Source of the DNA: Polynucleobacter sp. HIN5
GTDB taxonomy: Bacteria > Pseudomonadota > Gammaproteobacteria > Burkholderiales > Burkholderiaceae
Direction: 5' to 3'
Length of the DNA stretch: 64,000 nt
Assembly: GCF_030297555.1 (NCBI RefSeq)
Contig: NZ_AP028136.1
Location: 620,001 to 684,000, forward strand
The notes beneath the pieces were generated by a model. That model had not been told where the DNA came from and did no database searches. It saw nothing but the letters and a program-made list of their open reading frames with translations. The translations under genes and the position numbers were made by a program. This document shows positions 55,294 to 62,248 of the stretch, one piece after another. Numbering within the stretch: position 1 is the stretch's first letter; each line of letters starts with the position of its first letter.

Positions 55294-56157
55294 ATGCAAA
55301 AGCCAATCGTTAAAGCCTTTTTCGATCAGGGAACATGGACCTTTACCTACGTGGTTTATGAAAAACCGAATACGCCATGCGTGGTGATTGATTCGGTGCT
55401 GAACTATGACCCAAAATCTGGCCGTACTAAGACGAAGTCTGCCGATGAGGTCATTGCCTTCGTCAAAGAACAGGGGCTCACCGTGGATTGGATTTTAGAG
55501 ACCCATGCACATGCGGATCACCTCAGTGCTGCGCCGTATCTTCAAAAGCATCTTGGTGGCAAGATCGCCATTGGTTCGCATATTCAGGATGTGCAAAAAG
55601 TATTTAAAGGAATATTCAATCTTGAGAGTGACTTTCCGACCAATGGCTCCCAATTTGATTACTTGATCGAAGAGGGCCGGGATTTGCATGCAGGTAAATT
55701 AATCATCCACCCCTTATTTGTTCCCGGACATACACCAGCATGCATGGCTTATGTGATTGGTGACGCCATCTTTGTTGGCGATACGATCTTCATGCCCGAT
55801 GTTGGGACTGCACGTTGTGATTTCCCGGGCGGGAACGCCAATACGCTGTACCAGTCGATGCAAAAGATTTTGTCCTACCCAGATGACACACGTTTATTCA
55901 TGTGCCATGATTACCCACCTACCGATCGCCCGATCGCCTATGAAACCACGGTAGGCGAGGAGAAGCGGAAAAATATTCATGTGCATCAGGGGGTCACCGA
56001 AGCTCAGTTTGTGGAGATGCGTAATCAGCGTGATCAGACCTTGGAGATGCCAGTTTTGATCTTGCCTTCGATTCAGGTCAATATTCGTGCCGGTCACCCA
56101 CCTCCGGCCGAAGCAAACGGTAAGACCTATCTCAAAATCCCGTTTAACGTTCTCTAA
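55294..56157 (+). CDS. blh: MBL-fold persulfide dioxygenase-like hydrolase (Blh type)
   Basis: 287-residue metallo-beta-lactamase protein of the ETHE1/Blh group. ETHAHADHLSAAPYL supplies H71, H73, D75 and H76, with HTPACMAYVIGDAIFVGDTIF and GNANTLYQSMQKIL further on. Related enzymes oxidise glutathione persulfide to sulfite. Sits in an operon with bigR and a small DUF2892 protein and divergent from a sulfite-exporter gene. Ribosome site AGGGGG. Confidence 0.88.
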   Translation: MQKPIVKAFFDQGTWTFTYVVYEKPNTPCVVIDSVLNYDPKSGRTKTKSADEVIAFVKEQGLTVDWILETHAHADHLSAAPYLQKHLGGKIAIGSHIQDVQKVFKGIFNLESDFPTNGSQFDYLIEEGRDLHAGKLIIHPLFVPGHTPACMAYVIGDAIFVGDTIFMPDVGTARCDFPGGNANTLYQSMQKILSYPDDTRLFMCHDYPPTDRPIAYETTVGEEKRKNIHVHQGVTEAQFVEMRNQRDQTLEMPVLILPSIQVNIRAGHPPPAEANGKTYLKIPFNVL

Positions 56158-56168
56158 TTGGTGACTCG

Positions 56169-56474
56169 ATGGCTATCAATATCAATTTAAAGAAAATGCG
56201 CCAATCGGCTGATAAGGCAGTTGATTTGATGAAAGTTTTGGGAAATCGAGACCGAATGATGTTGTTATGTGAAATTAACCAGGGGGAAAAATGTGTGGGC
56301 GAGTTGGAAGATTCTTTGGATATTCATCAGCCAACCCTCTCACAGCAACTAACGGTACTCCGAAAGAAAAAACTGGTTAAAACACGTCGCGATGGTAAGC
56401 AAATTTATTACTCCAGCGCTAACCCTGTGGCGATGTCGGTAATGAACTTGCTATACCAAAACTACTGTAAATAA
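56169..56474 (+). CDS. bigR: ArsR-family persulfide-sensing repressor BigR/SqrR
   Basis: 101-residue winged-helix regulator. VGELEDSLDIHQPTLSQQLTVLRKKKLV is the recognition helix region. The cysteine pair C34 (MMLLCEI) and C100 (QNYC) is 66 residues apart, the same spacing as Cys42 and Cys108 of Xylella BigR, the redox pair reacting with persulfide. It lies 11 bp after the blh gene, and likely represses its own operon through the AT-rich site upstream. A third cysteine (C42) may not be needed. Confidence 0.88.
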   Translation: MAININLKKMRQSADKAVDLMKVLGNRDRMMLLCEINQGEKCVGELEDSLDIHQPTLSQQLTVLRKKKLVKTRRDGKQIYYSSANPVAMSVMNLLYQNYCK

Positions 56475-56500
56475 CGAATGGATTTAAAAGGAGGTTTATG

Positions 56501-56689
56501 ATGCAATGTAATGTTGGCCATACAGATCGGGTCTTGCGAATAACTGCAGGAAGTTTATTAATTCTTTTATCTTTAAGCGGAGTGATTGGAGCATGGGGCT
56601 GGATCGGGGTTGTGCCATTAGCAACCGGCATCTTTCGTTTCTGCCCAGCGTATCCGCTCTTAGGGATGAATACTGCCAAGAAAAAGTAG
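56501..56689 (+). CDS. DUF2892 small membrane protein
   Basis: 62-residue protein with a DUF2892 pattern: NVGHTDRVLRITAGSLLIL, one to two TM helices and FRFCPAYPLLGMNT. The CP-Y and Cys2 residues are typical. Found in many sulfide detoxification operons, sometimes fused to rhodanese. AGGAGG lies 6 bp upstream of the chosen ATG; the ATG directly before it (56498) is an alternative. Function unknown. Confidence 0.85.
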   Translation: MQCNVGHTDRVLRITAGSLLILLSLSGVIGAWGWIGVVPLATGIFRFCPAYPLLGMNTAKKK

Positions 56690-56699
56690 CAGATTAATC

Positions 56700-58085
56700 A
56701 TGGGTAGTTTTAAGGAAGACGTCAAAGAGACCGCTGTTGCGCTTCTTGAAACGGCTCAGGACCAGTACCGTGATGCCGTCAGTTTCGTTAAAGAAACATG
56801 GCCTCTGCTTGTTCTTTTGGCCATTATCCTAATTGGCCTCATCGCCTACTGGAATCCACCGCCTCCGCGGCATATTGTGATGGCCTCTGGCATCGAAGGG
56901 GGGTCGTACGAGCAATTGGCAGCGAAGTATGTGGAGTTCTTTGCAAAAAAAGGTGTCACCATTGAGCTGGTGCGTACCGAAGGCTCCCAAGAAAACATTA
57001 ATCGTCTCGCCGATCGTAAAGATCCGGTCCAAGCGGCTTTTGTTCAGGGCGGATCCTTGCATGTCAAACAAGTTCCCGGTATTGAGTCGCTTGGCAGTAT
57101 TGACTATGAGCCGATCTGGGTTTTCTATAAAGGGTCATTTGTAAAAAACGGCCTTTTAGATCTCGATCGATTTGCTAAGGCTCGCTTAGCGATCGGTCCC
57201 GAGGGTAGTGGCACCCATGTTCAGGCGATGAAAATCTTGGGAGCGGGAGGCGTTACCCGTATGCCAACCTTTTTATCACTCGAAAACGATCAAGCAGTGG
57301 TTGCTCTACAAAAGGGCGAAGTTGACATGGTAGTCATGGTGGATGGCTTGCGCGCTAAAAATGTACAGACTTTATTAAATGATCCGAATATTAATATTCT
57401 CAACTTTGTTCGAGCCGCTGCCTACACAAAAAATATTCATTACCTTGAAGAACTCGAAGTGCCTATGGGCAGCTTTAATATTGCGCGTAATTTTCCGCCC
57501 ACTGATACCAAAATGATTTCGACCGTCACCAATTTGTTAATTGATGATCGGATGCACCCAGCCATTCAGTTTCTATTTTTAATGGCAGCACAAGAGATTA
57601 ATGGCAAAGAATCCTTTTTTGCTAAGCGTGGCGAGTTCCCTGCATTTATGAACTCGGAATTTCCAGAAAGCCCCATTGCGCAACAGTTTCAGCAGCGCGG
57701 TTTACCGGTCTTAATGGATTTCTTGCCATTTTGGGTAGCTGAGTTTATTCATCGGATGTTCTTTACCTTACTGCCATTCTTTGCGATTGCCTACCCCATT
57801 GTTCTTTCTTTGCCGAGTTATCGTTTAAGGCGCGTGCGAGCAAAACTCAATCGCATCTATGGAGAGCTAAAGTTGTTTGAGAATAATTTATTAATTAGCT
57901 ACGATCCCAATAAGATTCCCGAGTATTTGGAAAGGCTAGCGGATATGGAAAGGCGTGCTTTAGCCCTAAAAGTTCCAAAGAGCATTTCCAGCGATTTTTA
58001 TACGCTAAGAGGTAGTATCGATTATGTACGCAACGCACTGAATCGGGGCGATCATCAAATTCTGGGTCGTGAGAGTTCCATTTGA
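56700..58085 (+). CDS. TAXI-family TRAP-type solute-binding protein, membrane-anchored
   Basis: 461-residue protein. A TM helix at about 36-50 is followed by the TAXI fold: IVMASGIEGGSYEQLAAKYVEFF, LVRTEGSQENINRL, GPEGSGTHVQAM, then a second TM pair at about 340-375 and a cytoplasmic tail with coiled-coil-like RVRAKLNRIYGELKLFENNLL. No DctQ/DctM partners nearby. The anchored form with a C-terminal extension is unlike free periplasmic binding proteins, and could signal rather than transport. Confidence 0.82.
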   Translation: MGSFKEDVKETAVALLETAQDQYRDAVSFVKETWPLLVLLAIILIGLIAYWNPPPPRHIVMASGIEGGSYEQLAAKYVEFFAKKGVTIELVRTEGSQENINRLADRKDPVQAAFVQGGSLHVKQVPGIESLGSIDYEPIWVFYKGSFVKNGLLDLDRFAKARLAIGPEGSGTHVQAMKILGAGGVTRMPTFLSLENDQAVVALQKGEVDMVVMVDGLRAKNVQTLLNDPNINILNFVRAAAYTKNIHYLEELEVPMGSFNIARNFPPTDTKMISTVTNLLIDDRMHPAIQFLFLMAAQEINGKESFFAKRGEFPAFMNSEFPESPIAQQFQQRGLPVLMDFLPFWVAEFIHRMFFTLLPFFAIAYPIVLSLPSYRLRRVRAKLNRIYGELKLFENNLLISYDPNKIPEYLERLADMERRALALKVPKSISSDFYTLRGSIDYVRNALNRGDHQILGRESSI

Positions 58086-59275
58086 TTTGGGATGCCATCA
58101 TTGTTGGTGGCGGAGCTGCTGGGCTCTTTTGTGCTGGAATTGCTGGTCAACGCGGTAAAAAAGTTCTGGTACTGGATCACGCCCCAGCATTGGGAGAGAA
58201 GATTCGTATCAGTGGTGGCGGGCGATGTAATTTCACAAATCTGAACTCAGCTCCCGAGCATTTTTTATCCCTCAATCCCCATTTTGTAAAAAGCCCCCTG
58301 GCGCGGTATTCATCAAAGGACTTCATTAGTCTCGTACGTGAGTACCGCATTCCGTTTCATGAAAAACATCGTGGCCAACTATTCTGTGACGATTCTGCAA
58401 AAGACATTATTCAGATGCTACTAACTGAGTGCCATAAGGGTGGTGTCACTATTCAGCATCCAGTATCTGTTACCCAAATTATCAAATCGAAATCGAACTG
58501 GACTTTAGAAACAACCGATGGAATCAAGCAAACCACTCATTTGATTATTGCGACCGGGGGGTTGCCGGTTCCCGCAATTGGCGCGAGTGATTTTGCTCTG
58601 CAAATTGCCAAGCAGTTTGAAATCCCAACTACTCCGGTGCGCCCCGCATTGGTGCCACTTTCGTTCACCTCTAGCGAGTTTTCAGTATTCACCAGCTTGG
58701 CTGGGATCAGCTTTGAAGCCAGCGTCCAGGCAGGACATCGTAACCATGGTTATGGAACCTATCGTTTTGATGAAGATCTATTGATTACCCATAAAGGACT
58801 CTCTGGCCCCGCCATTTTGCAAGCCAGCAGCTATTGGCAAGAGGGCGAAGCGATCCATATCAATTGGCTGGGAAAGACTGATTTTGATGCGCTCTTTTCT
58901 GAGGCGCACCAGAAAACGGTCGATGCCATCCTTACGGAGATATTGCCGCAACGCGTTGCACAATTACTAACTGAGCAACTCAAGCTCAATAGACGCAATT
59001 GGGCAGAGGTATCTAAGAAAGATCGAGGAGCCTTGCGCAATCATTTAACCAAGGCGCAGATGAAGCCCGCGGGAACTTTGGGATGGAAAAAAGCGGAGGT
59101 CATGTTGGGTGGGGTCGATACCAAAGCATTGGATGGCAAAACCATGATGGCTAAACAACATCAGAATCTTTACTTCATTGGCGAGTGCGTGGATGTTACG
59201 GGCCATCTTGGAGGGCATAATTTCCAGTGGGCCTGGTCGTCGGCGTTTGTTTGTGCAAATGCACTGGCTGGCTAG
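58082..59275 (+). CDS. HI0933-family flavoprotein (TIGR00275)
   Basis: 397-residue NAD(P)/FAD-dependent oxidoreductase. DAIIVGGGAAGLFCAGIAGQ is the FAD site at residues 4-22, EKIRISGGGRCNFTN is the family signature, and ECVDVTGHLGGHNFQWAWSSAF the C-terminal FAD contact. Start is TTG at 58082 overlapping the previous stop: the Rossmann motif begins four residues in, so no later start is possible. Function of the family (YhiN) is unsettled; some are linked to aminoacetone oxidation. Confidence 0.9.
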   Translation: MIWDAIIVGGGAAGLFCAGIAGQRGKKVLVLDHAPALGEKIRISGGGRCNFTNLNSAPEHFLSLNPHFVKSPLARYSSKDFISLVREYRIPFHEKHRGQLFCDDSAKDIIQMLLTECHKGGVTIQHPVSVTQIIKSKSNWTLETTDGIKQTTHLIIATGGLPVPAIGASDFALQIAKQFEIPTTPVRPALVPLSFTSSEFSVFTSLAGISFEASVQAGHRNHGYGTYRFDEDLLITHKGLSGPAILQASSYWQEGEAIHINWLGKTDFDALFSEAHQKTVDAILTEILPQRVAQLLTEQLKLNRRNWAEVSKKDRGALRNHLTKAQMKPAGTLGWKKAEVMLGGVDTKALDGKTMMAKQHQNLYFIGECVDVTGHLGGHNFQWAWSSAFVCANALAG

Positions 59276-59309
59276 AATTCGATTTCAATAGATTACATGG
59301 GGAGTGGTG

Positions 59310-59708
59310 ATGGGCTTACTAATTGATCGTGTTGATCATCTGGTGCTAACGGTTACAGATATCGAGAAAACCACGCAGTTTTATGAAAAGGCGCTCGGTT
59401 TTGAACGGGAGTTTTTTAAAGGGCCTGAAGGGCAACCTCGTTATGCTTTGTTATTTGGTCAATACAAGATCAATCTGCAAGATAAAAATACCGAGACCCC
59501 GACCAAGGCAAAAGTGCCAACTATTGGGGCAGGTGATTTTTGTTTGATCTCTAAGGTGCCACTCGATGACGTCATTGCGCACCTCCAACAAGTTGGCGTG
59601 GTGATCGATACCGGACCCGTGCAACGGCGAGGCGCCTTGGGCCCCATTCGCTCGGTGTATTTTAGGGATCCAGATGGAAACCTGGTTGAAGTGGCCGAGT
59701 ACGTCTAA
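59310..59708 (+). CDS. Glyoxalase/VOC family protein
   Basis: 132-residue protein of the vicinal oxygen chelate fold. RVDHLVLTVTDIEKTTQFYEKALGFERE begins with the metal His; YFRDPDGNLVEVAEYV ends with the metal Glu; LLFGQYKINLQ and GDFCLIS are typical. Single domain length. Substrate not predictable. ATG at 59310 is preceded by GGGGAG. A strong terminator follows. Confidence 0.85.
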   Translation: MGLLIDRVDHLVLTVTDIEKTTQFYEKALGFEREFFKGPEGQPRYALLFGQYKINLQDKNTETPTKAKVPTIGAGDFCLISKVPLDDVIAHLQQVGVVIDTGPVQRRGALGPIRSVYFRDPDGNLVEVAEYV

Positions 59709-59730
59709 TTTTCACTACTATGTCCCTCAA

Positions 59731-59753
59731 AAGCCCCAATATGGGGCTTTTTT
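59731..59753 (+). terminator. Terminator after the VOC gene
   Basis: Perfect 8-bp stem AAGCCCCA and TGGGGCTT with loop ATA, followed by TTTTCTATTTTATT. It separates the VOC gene from the puc promoter region. Confidence 0.9.
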
Positions 59754-59778
59754 CTATTTTATTAAACAATTGATTTAA

Positions 59779-59796
59779 AAGGATATTTTTATCCTT
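59779..59796. repeat. Inverted repeat upstream of puc promoter
   Basis: AAGGATA (59779-59785) and TATCCTT (59790-59796) are a perfect 7-bp inverted repeat with a TTTT loop. It lies about 60 bp upstream of the puc -35 element. It could be a regulator site or the remnant of a second weak terminator. Confidence 0.45.
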
Positions 59797-59829
59797 ATTC
59801 CCATATAAAGGCATATTGACACCTAAATA

Positions 59830-59873
59830 TGTATATTTTTATTGACAAAGATATATGTAAAATTAGAATTACA
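59830..59873. promoter_or_regulatory. Tandem PpsR/CrtJ boxes over the puc promoter
   Basis: Two TGT-N12-ACA motifs lie at 59830-59847 and 59856-59873 with 8 bp between them. The first covers the -35 hexamer, the second the -10. TGT-N12-ACA is the recognition palindrome of the photosynthesis repressor PpsR/CrtJ, and the 8-bp spacing is the one described for cooperative binding at bchC. The inner bases (TTGACA, TGTAA, TTACA) also fit. Repression by oxygen or light is therefore expected. Confidence 0.75.
59842..59869 (+). promoter_or_regulatory. Sigma-70-type puc promoter
   Basis: TTGACA (59842-59847) is a perfect -35 hexamer and TAGAAT (59864-59869) a good -10, 16 bp apart. Transcription would begin near 59876, giving a leader of about 100 nt before pucB. 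The AT-rich context upstream would favour RNA polymerase binding. Confidence 0.75.
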
Positions 59874-59921
59874 CTTATGAAAAGTAGGTTATTACGATTT
59901 TGTGGCAGAGGGTGTCATAAA

Positions 59922-59935
59922 ACCCGCGTGCGGGT
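59922..59935 (+). promoter_or_regulatory. Hairpin in the puc 5' leader
   Basis: ACCCGC and GCGGGT pair perfectly around GT, about 40 nt before the pucB start and about 50 nt after the predicted transcription start. It has no T-tract, so it is more likely an mRNA-stabilising element than a terminator. Confidence 0.5.
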
Positions 59936-59975
59936 GGAGCACGAGTAGTAGGGTGTCTTTCAAAGGGAGAAAACT

Positions 59976-60128
59976 ATGTCAGACCCAAACAAGGTATGGC
60001 CCACCGGCTTAACGGAGGCTGAATCTGAAGAGTTACACCGTAATCTGATTCAGGGCACGCAGTTTTTTGGCATGATCGCAGCTCTTGCCCATTTGCTTGC
60101 GTACATTTATTCGCCTTGGCTGAAATAA
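59976..60128 (+). CDS. pucB: Light-harvesting complex beta subunit (LH2 type)
   Basis: 50-residue single-TM protein. SEELH and H39 in LAHLLAYIYSPW are the classical beta-subunit features: H39 ligates the B850/B820 bacteriochlorophyll, and H21, 18 residues before it, is the second conserved His. TEAESEELHRNLIQGTQFF matches purple-bacterial antennae. Ribosome site AAAGGGAG. It is followed after 10 bp by pucA, whose ribosome site overlaps the pucB stop. Too short to appear in gene calls with a 60-residue cut-off. Confidence 0.93.
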   Translation: MSDPNKVWPTGLTEAESEELHRNLIQGTQFFGMIAALAHLLAYIYSPWLK

Positions 60129-60138
60129 GGAGATAAAA

Positions 60139-60351
60139 ATGATTTACGGAAAAATGTGGTGTGTCGTAAAACCATCCGTCGGGATCCCATTGTTCTTGGG
60201 CGCCTGCGCAGTTGGTTCATTTGCTGTTCATACAATGATTCTCAACAATACAACGTGGGTTAAAGCATTTTTGAATGGCAATGCTGATAAAGTGGCTAGC
60301 GCCTCAGCATCGGCAGCAGCAGCACCTGCAGCACCTGCAGTGAAGAAGTAA
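60139..60351 (+). CDS. pucA: Light-harvesting complex alpha subunit, B800-820-like
   Basis: 70-residue single-TM protein. Without gaps it aligns with LH2 alpha of Rhodoblastus acidophilus: K5, W7, VV at 9-10, G15, H31 (bacteriochlorophyll ligand), TTW at 38-40. Positions 44 and 45 are Phe and Leu, where B800-850 forms have Tyr and Trp that hydrogen-bond the pigment; F44-L45 is the pair of B800-820 (LH3). A C-terminal tail (about 50-70) rich in Ala and Ser-Pro ending VKK recalls the Ala/Pro tail of Rubrivivax LH2 alpha. Confidence 0.93.
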   Translation: MIYGKMWCVVKPSVGIPLFLGACAVGSFAVHTMILNNTTWVKAFLNGNADKVASASASAAAAPAAPAVKK

Positions 60352-60370
60352 AGTACTTTAATTTTTCACT

Positions 60371-60400
60371 AGTCCGAGGTCGGCGGGCCTCGGACTTTTT
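60371..60400 (+). terminator. Attenuating terminator between pucA and pucC
   Basis: Perfect 9-bp stem AGTCCGAGG (60371-60379) and CCTCGGACT (60388-60396) with an 8-nt loop, followed by TTTT. It should stop most transcripts after pucBA, giving abundant antenna subunits and little PucC, as seen for other puc operons. Confidence 0.85.
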
Positions 60401-60455
60401 GCATTTTGATAGTGAGTCTTGACGCCGGTTGATCCTGATGGTGAGATAGCTATAC

Positions 60456-61895
60456 ATGAAACGCTTAAGCGAGAAACTCGTGCAATCCTGGACCAGCCTT
60501 GGTCCTAAATTTCTGCCGTTTGCGGATGCCGCTACTCCCGATTTACCCCTTTCGCGACTGCTGCGCCTTTCTTTATTTCAAGTTTCGGTTGGTATGGCCT
60601 TGGTCTTATTGATTGGCACGCTCAATCGCGTGATGATCGTTGAGCTTGGGGTGCCTGCTTCCTTAGTGGCGATGATGGTTTCATTGCCGCTCGTGTTTGC
60701 ACCATTTCGAGCATTGATTGGTTTTCGCTCCGACACCCATCGCTCTGAGCTTGGCTGGCGACGCGTCCCATACATTTGGATGGGAACACTCGTACAGTTT
60801 GGCGGACTTGCAATCATGCCATTTGCCTTACTAGTTCTATCTGGCGGCGGTCAGTCCGCAAATGCTCCTGCTTGGATTGGTCAGGCCTCTGCCGCATTGG
60901 CATTTTTGCTGGTAGGCGCTGGTATTCATATCACCCAGACCGTTGGCTTGGCGCTAGCGACTGACTTAGCGCCACAAGAATCGCAACCCAAAGTGGTTGG
61001 TCTCATGTATGTGATGCTGCTCCTTGGAATGATTGTGAGCGCTTTTGTGTTTGCAGCAGTCTTAGAGGATTTTTCACCAGGTCGTCTGATTCAGGTGATT
61101 CAGGGATGCGCAATTACGACGATGATTCTGAATGTGATTGCGCTGTGGAAGCAGGAGACCCGTGATCGAAATCGTCGTTTTAAGAATCCCGACCAACCCA
61201 CGTTTAAACAATCTTGGGAGCTCTTTTGCAAAGGCGATCACGCTATTCGTCGTTTAACTGCAGTTGGTTTGGGAACCATGGCGTTCACCATGGAGGATGT
61301 TCTGTTAGAGCCCTATGGTGGCGAGATTCTAAAACTCAGTGTTAGCTCCACCACATTCTTGACGGCAACCTTGGCAATCGGTGGCTTAATCGGATTTGGT
61401 CTTGCATCGCGTGTGCTCAGTCGTGGGGCTGATCCATTTCGGATGGCCAGTATGGGTGCGCTGCTTGGCTTACCCGCCTTTGTGGCAGTGATTCTTGCAG
61501 CCCCCTTAGCCTCCGCATCGCTCTTTAGCTTCGGGGTCTTTCTTATTGGTTTTGGAGGTGGCTTATTTGGTCATGGCACATTAACCGCCACCATGAATCT
61601 AGCGCCGCCGGAGCAACGCGGATTGGCTTTGGGTGCCTGGGGTGCTGTGCAGGCCACGGGAGCAGGGATTGCAATGGCTCTGGGCGGAGTGATTCGTGAT
61701 CTTGTCAATTACTTCGCGATAAACAGTTACTTCGGTGCCGCTCTAGTAGATCCAAGCACGGGATATATTGCTGTATATGCCATTGAGATCGTGCTCTTGG
61801 TTGCAACGATCGTTGCGATGGCTCCATTCATCAAGCAACGGGTAATGCCGCAACCCTTGCAAACGAGTTCAGGCAATATGGGTCGTAGTTCTTAA
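60456..61895 (+). CDS. pucC: PucC/LhaA-type antenna assembly protein, BCD family
   Basis: 479-residue 12-TM protein of the bacteriochlorophyll-delivery branch of the major facilitator superfamily. FAPFRALIGFRSDTHRSELGWRRVPYIWMGT is the family signature; TMEDVLLEPYGGEIL (with the conserved acidic residues) and GFGGGLFGHGTLTATMNL follow. PucC aids LH2 assembly, probably delivering pigment to alpha and beta. It lies after the pucBA terminator. The C-terminus (SSGNMGRSS) is short. Confidence 0.93.
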   Translation: MKRLSEKLVQSWTSLGPKFLPFADAATPDLPLSRLLRLSLFQVSVGMALVLLIGTLNRVMIVELGVPASLVAMMVSLPLVFAPFRALIGFRSDTHRSELGWRRVPYIWMGTLVQFGGLAIMPFALLVLSGGGQSANAPAWIGQASAALAFLLVGAGIHITQTVGLALATDLAPQESQPKVVGLMYVMLLLGMIVSAFVFAAVLEDFSPGRLIQVIQGCAITTMILNVIALWKQETRDRNRRFKNPDQPTFKQSWELFCKGDHAIRRLTAVGLGTMAFTMEDVLLEPYGGEILKLSVSSTTFLTATLAIGGLIGFGLASRVLSRGADPFRMASMGALLGLPAFVAVILAAPLASASLFSFGVFLIGFGGGLFGHGTLTATMNLAPPEQRGLALGAWGAVQATGAGIAMALGGVIRDLVNYFAINSYFGAALVDPSTGYIAVYAIEIVLLVATIVAMAPFIKQRVMPQPLQTSSGNMGRSS

Positions 61896-61909
61896 TCAAG
61901 GAGAAAGCG

Positions 61910-61993
61910 ATGGAAGCAGGTTACGTTGTTGCAATTTTGATCGTTGCGATTGGCGCTATGGTCACCATTCGGAACATGAATCGCCGCAAGTAA
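61910..61993 (+). CDS. 27-residue single-TM microprotein of the puc operon
   Basis: ATG at 61910 with AAGGAG 8 bp upstream, TAA at 61991. The peptide starts MEAGYVVAILIVAIGAMV, a single hydrophobic helix of about 18 residues, and ends in a basic tail (RNMNRRK), giving Nout-Cin topology by the positive-inside rule. It begins 14 bp after pucC. Known small LH partners (PucE, LH gamma, PufX, protein W) are analogues in size, but I see no clear sequence match. Likely real; function unknown. Confidence 0.7.
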   Translation: MEAGYVVAILIVAIGAMVTIRNMNRRK

Positions 61994-62000
61994 GTATTGC

Positions 62001-62195
62001 TTAGGAATCGCCTTTGCGCTTTTTGCCCAAAAACGATTCCACGATGATCGAACAAAATACCGCCCCTAGAAGGGCGGTGATCACGGCCATGATTGGACCG
62101 CTGATTTGCATACCAAACGCATAGCCAAATTTCAGGCCGATACCCACTGCAATCAGGTAGGGGATCCAAAAGAGATAGTTGCGAAGATTCTTCAT
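62001..62195 (-). CDS. Small two-TM membrane protein
   Basis: 64-residue protein on the opposite strand, stop 7 bp from the microprotein stop. Helices at about 7-25 (LFWIPYLIAVGIGLKFGYAFG) and 28-52 (ISGPIMAVITALLGAVFCSIIV), tail KKRKGDS. No family recognised. Start is the ATG at 62195, or 62204; no ribosome site is clear. It converges on the puc operon, so its expression may oppose it by antisense overlap. Confidence 0.6.
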   Translation of the reverse strand: MKNLRNYLFWIPYLIAVGIGLKFGYAFGMQISGPIMAVITALLGAVFCSIIVESFLGKKRKGDS

Positions 62196-62248
62196 GGGTA
62201 CCATCTTAGCTGGAGACGTTCCAATCAGCAATTTTCATGGGGTTGGAT

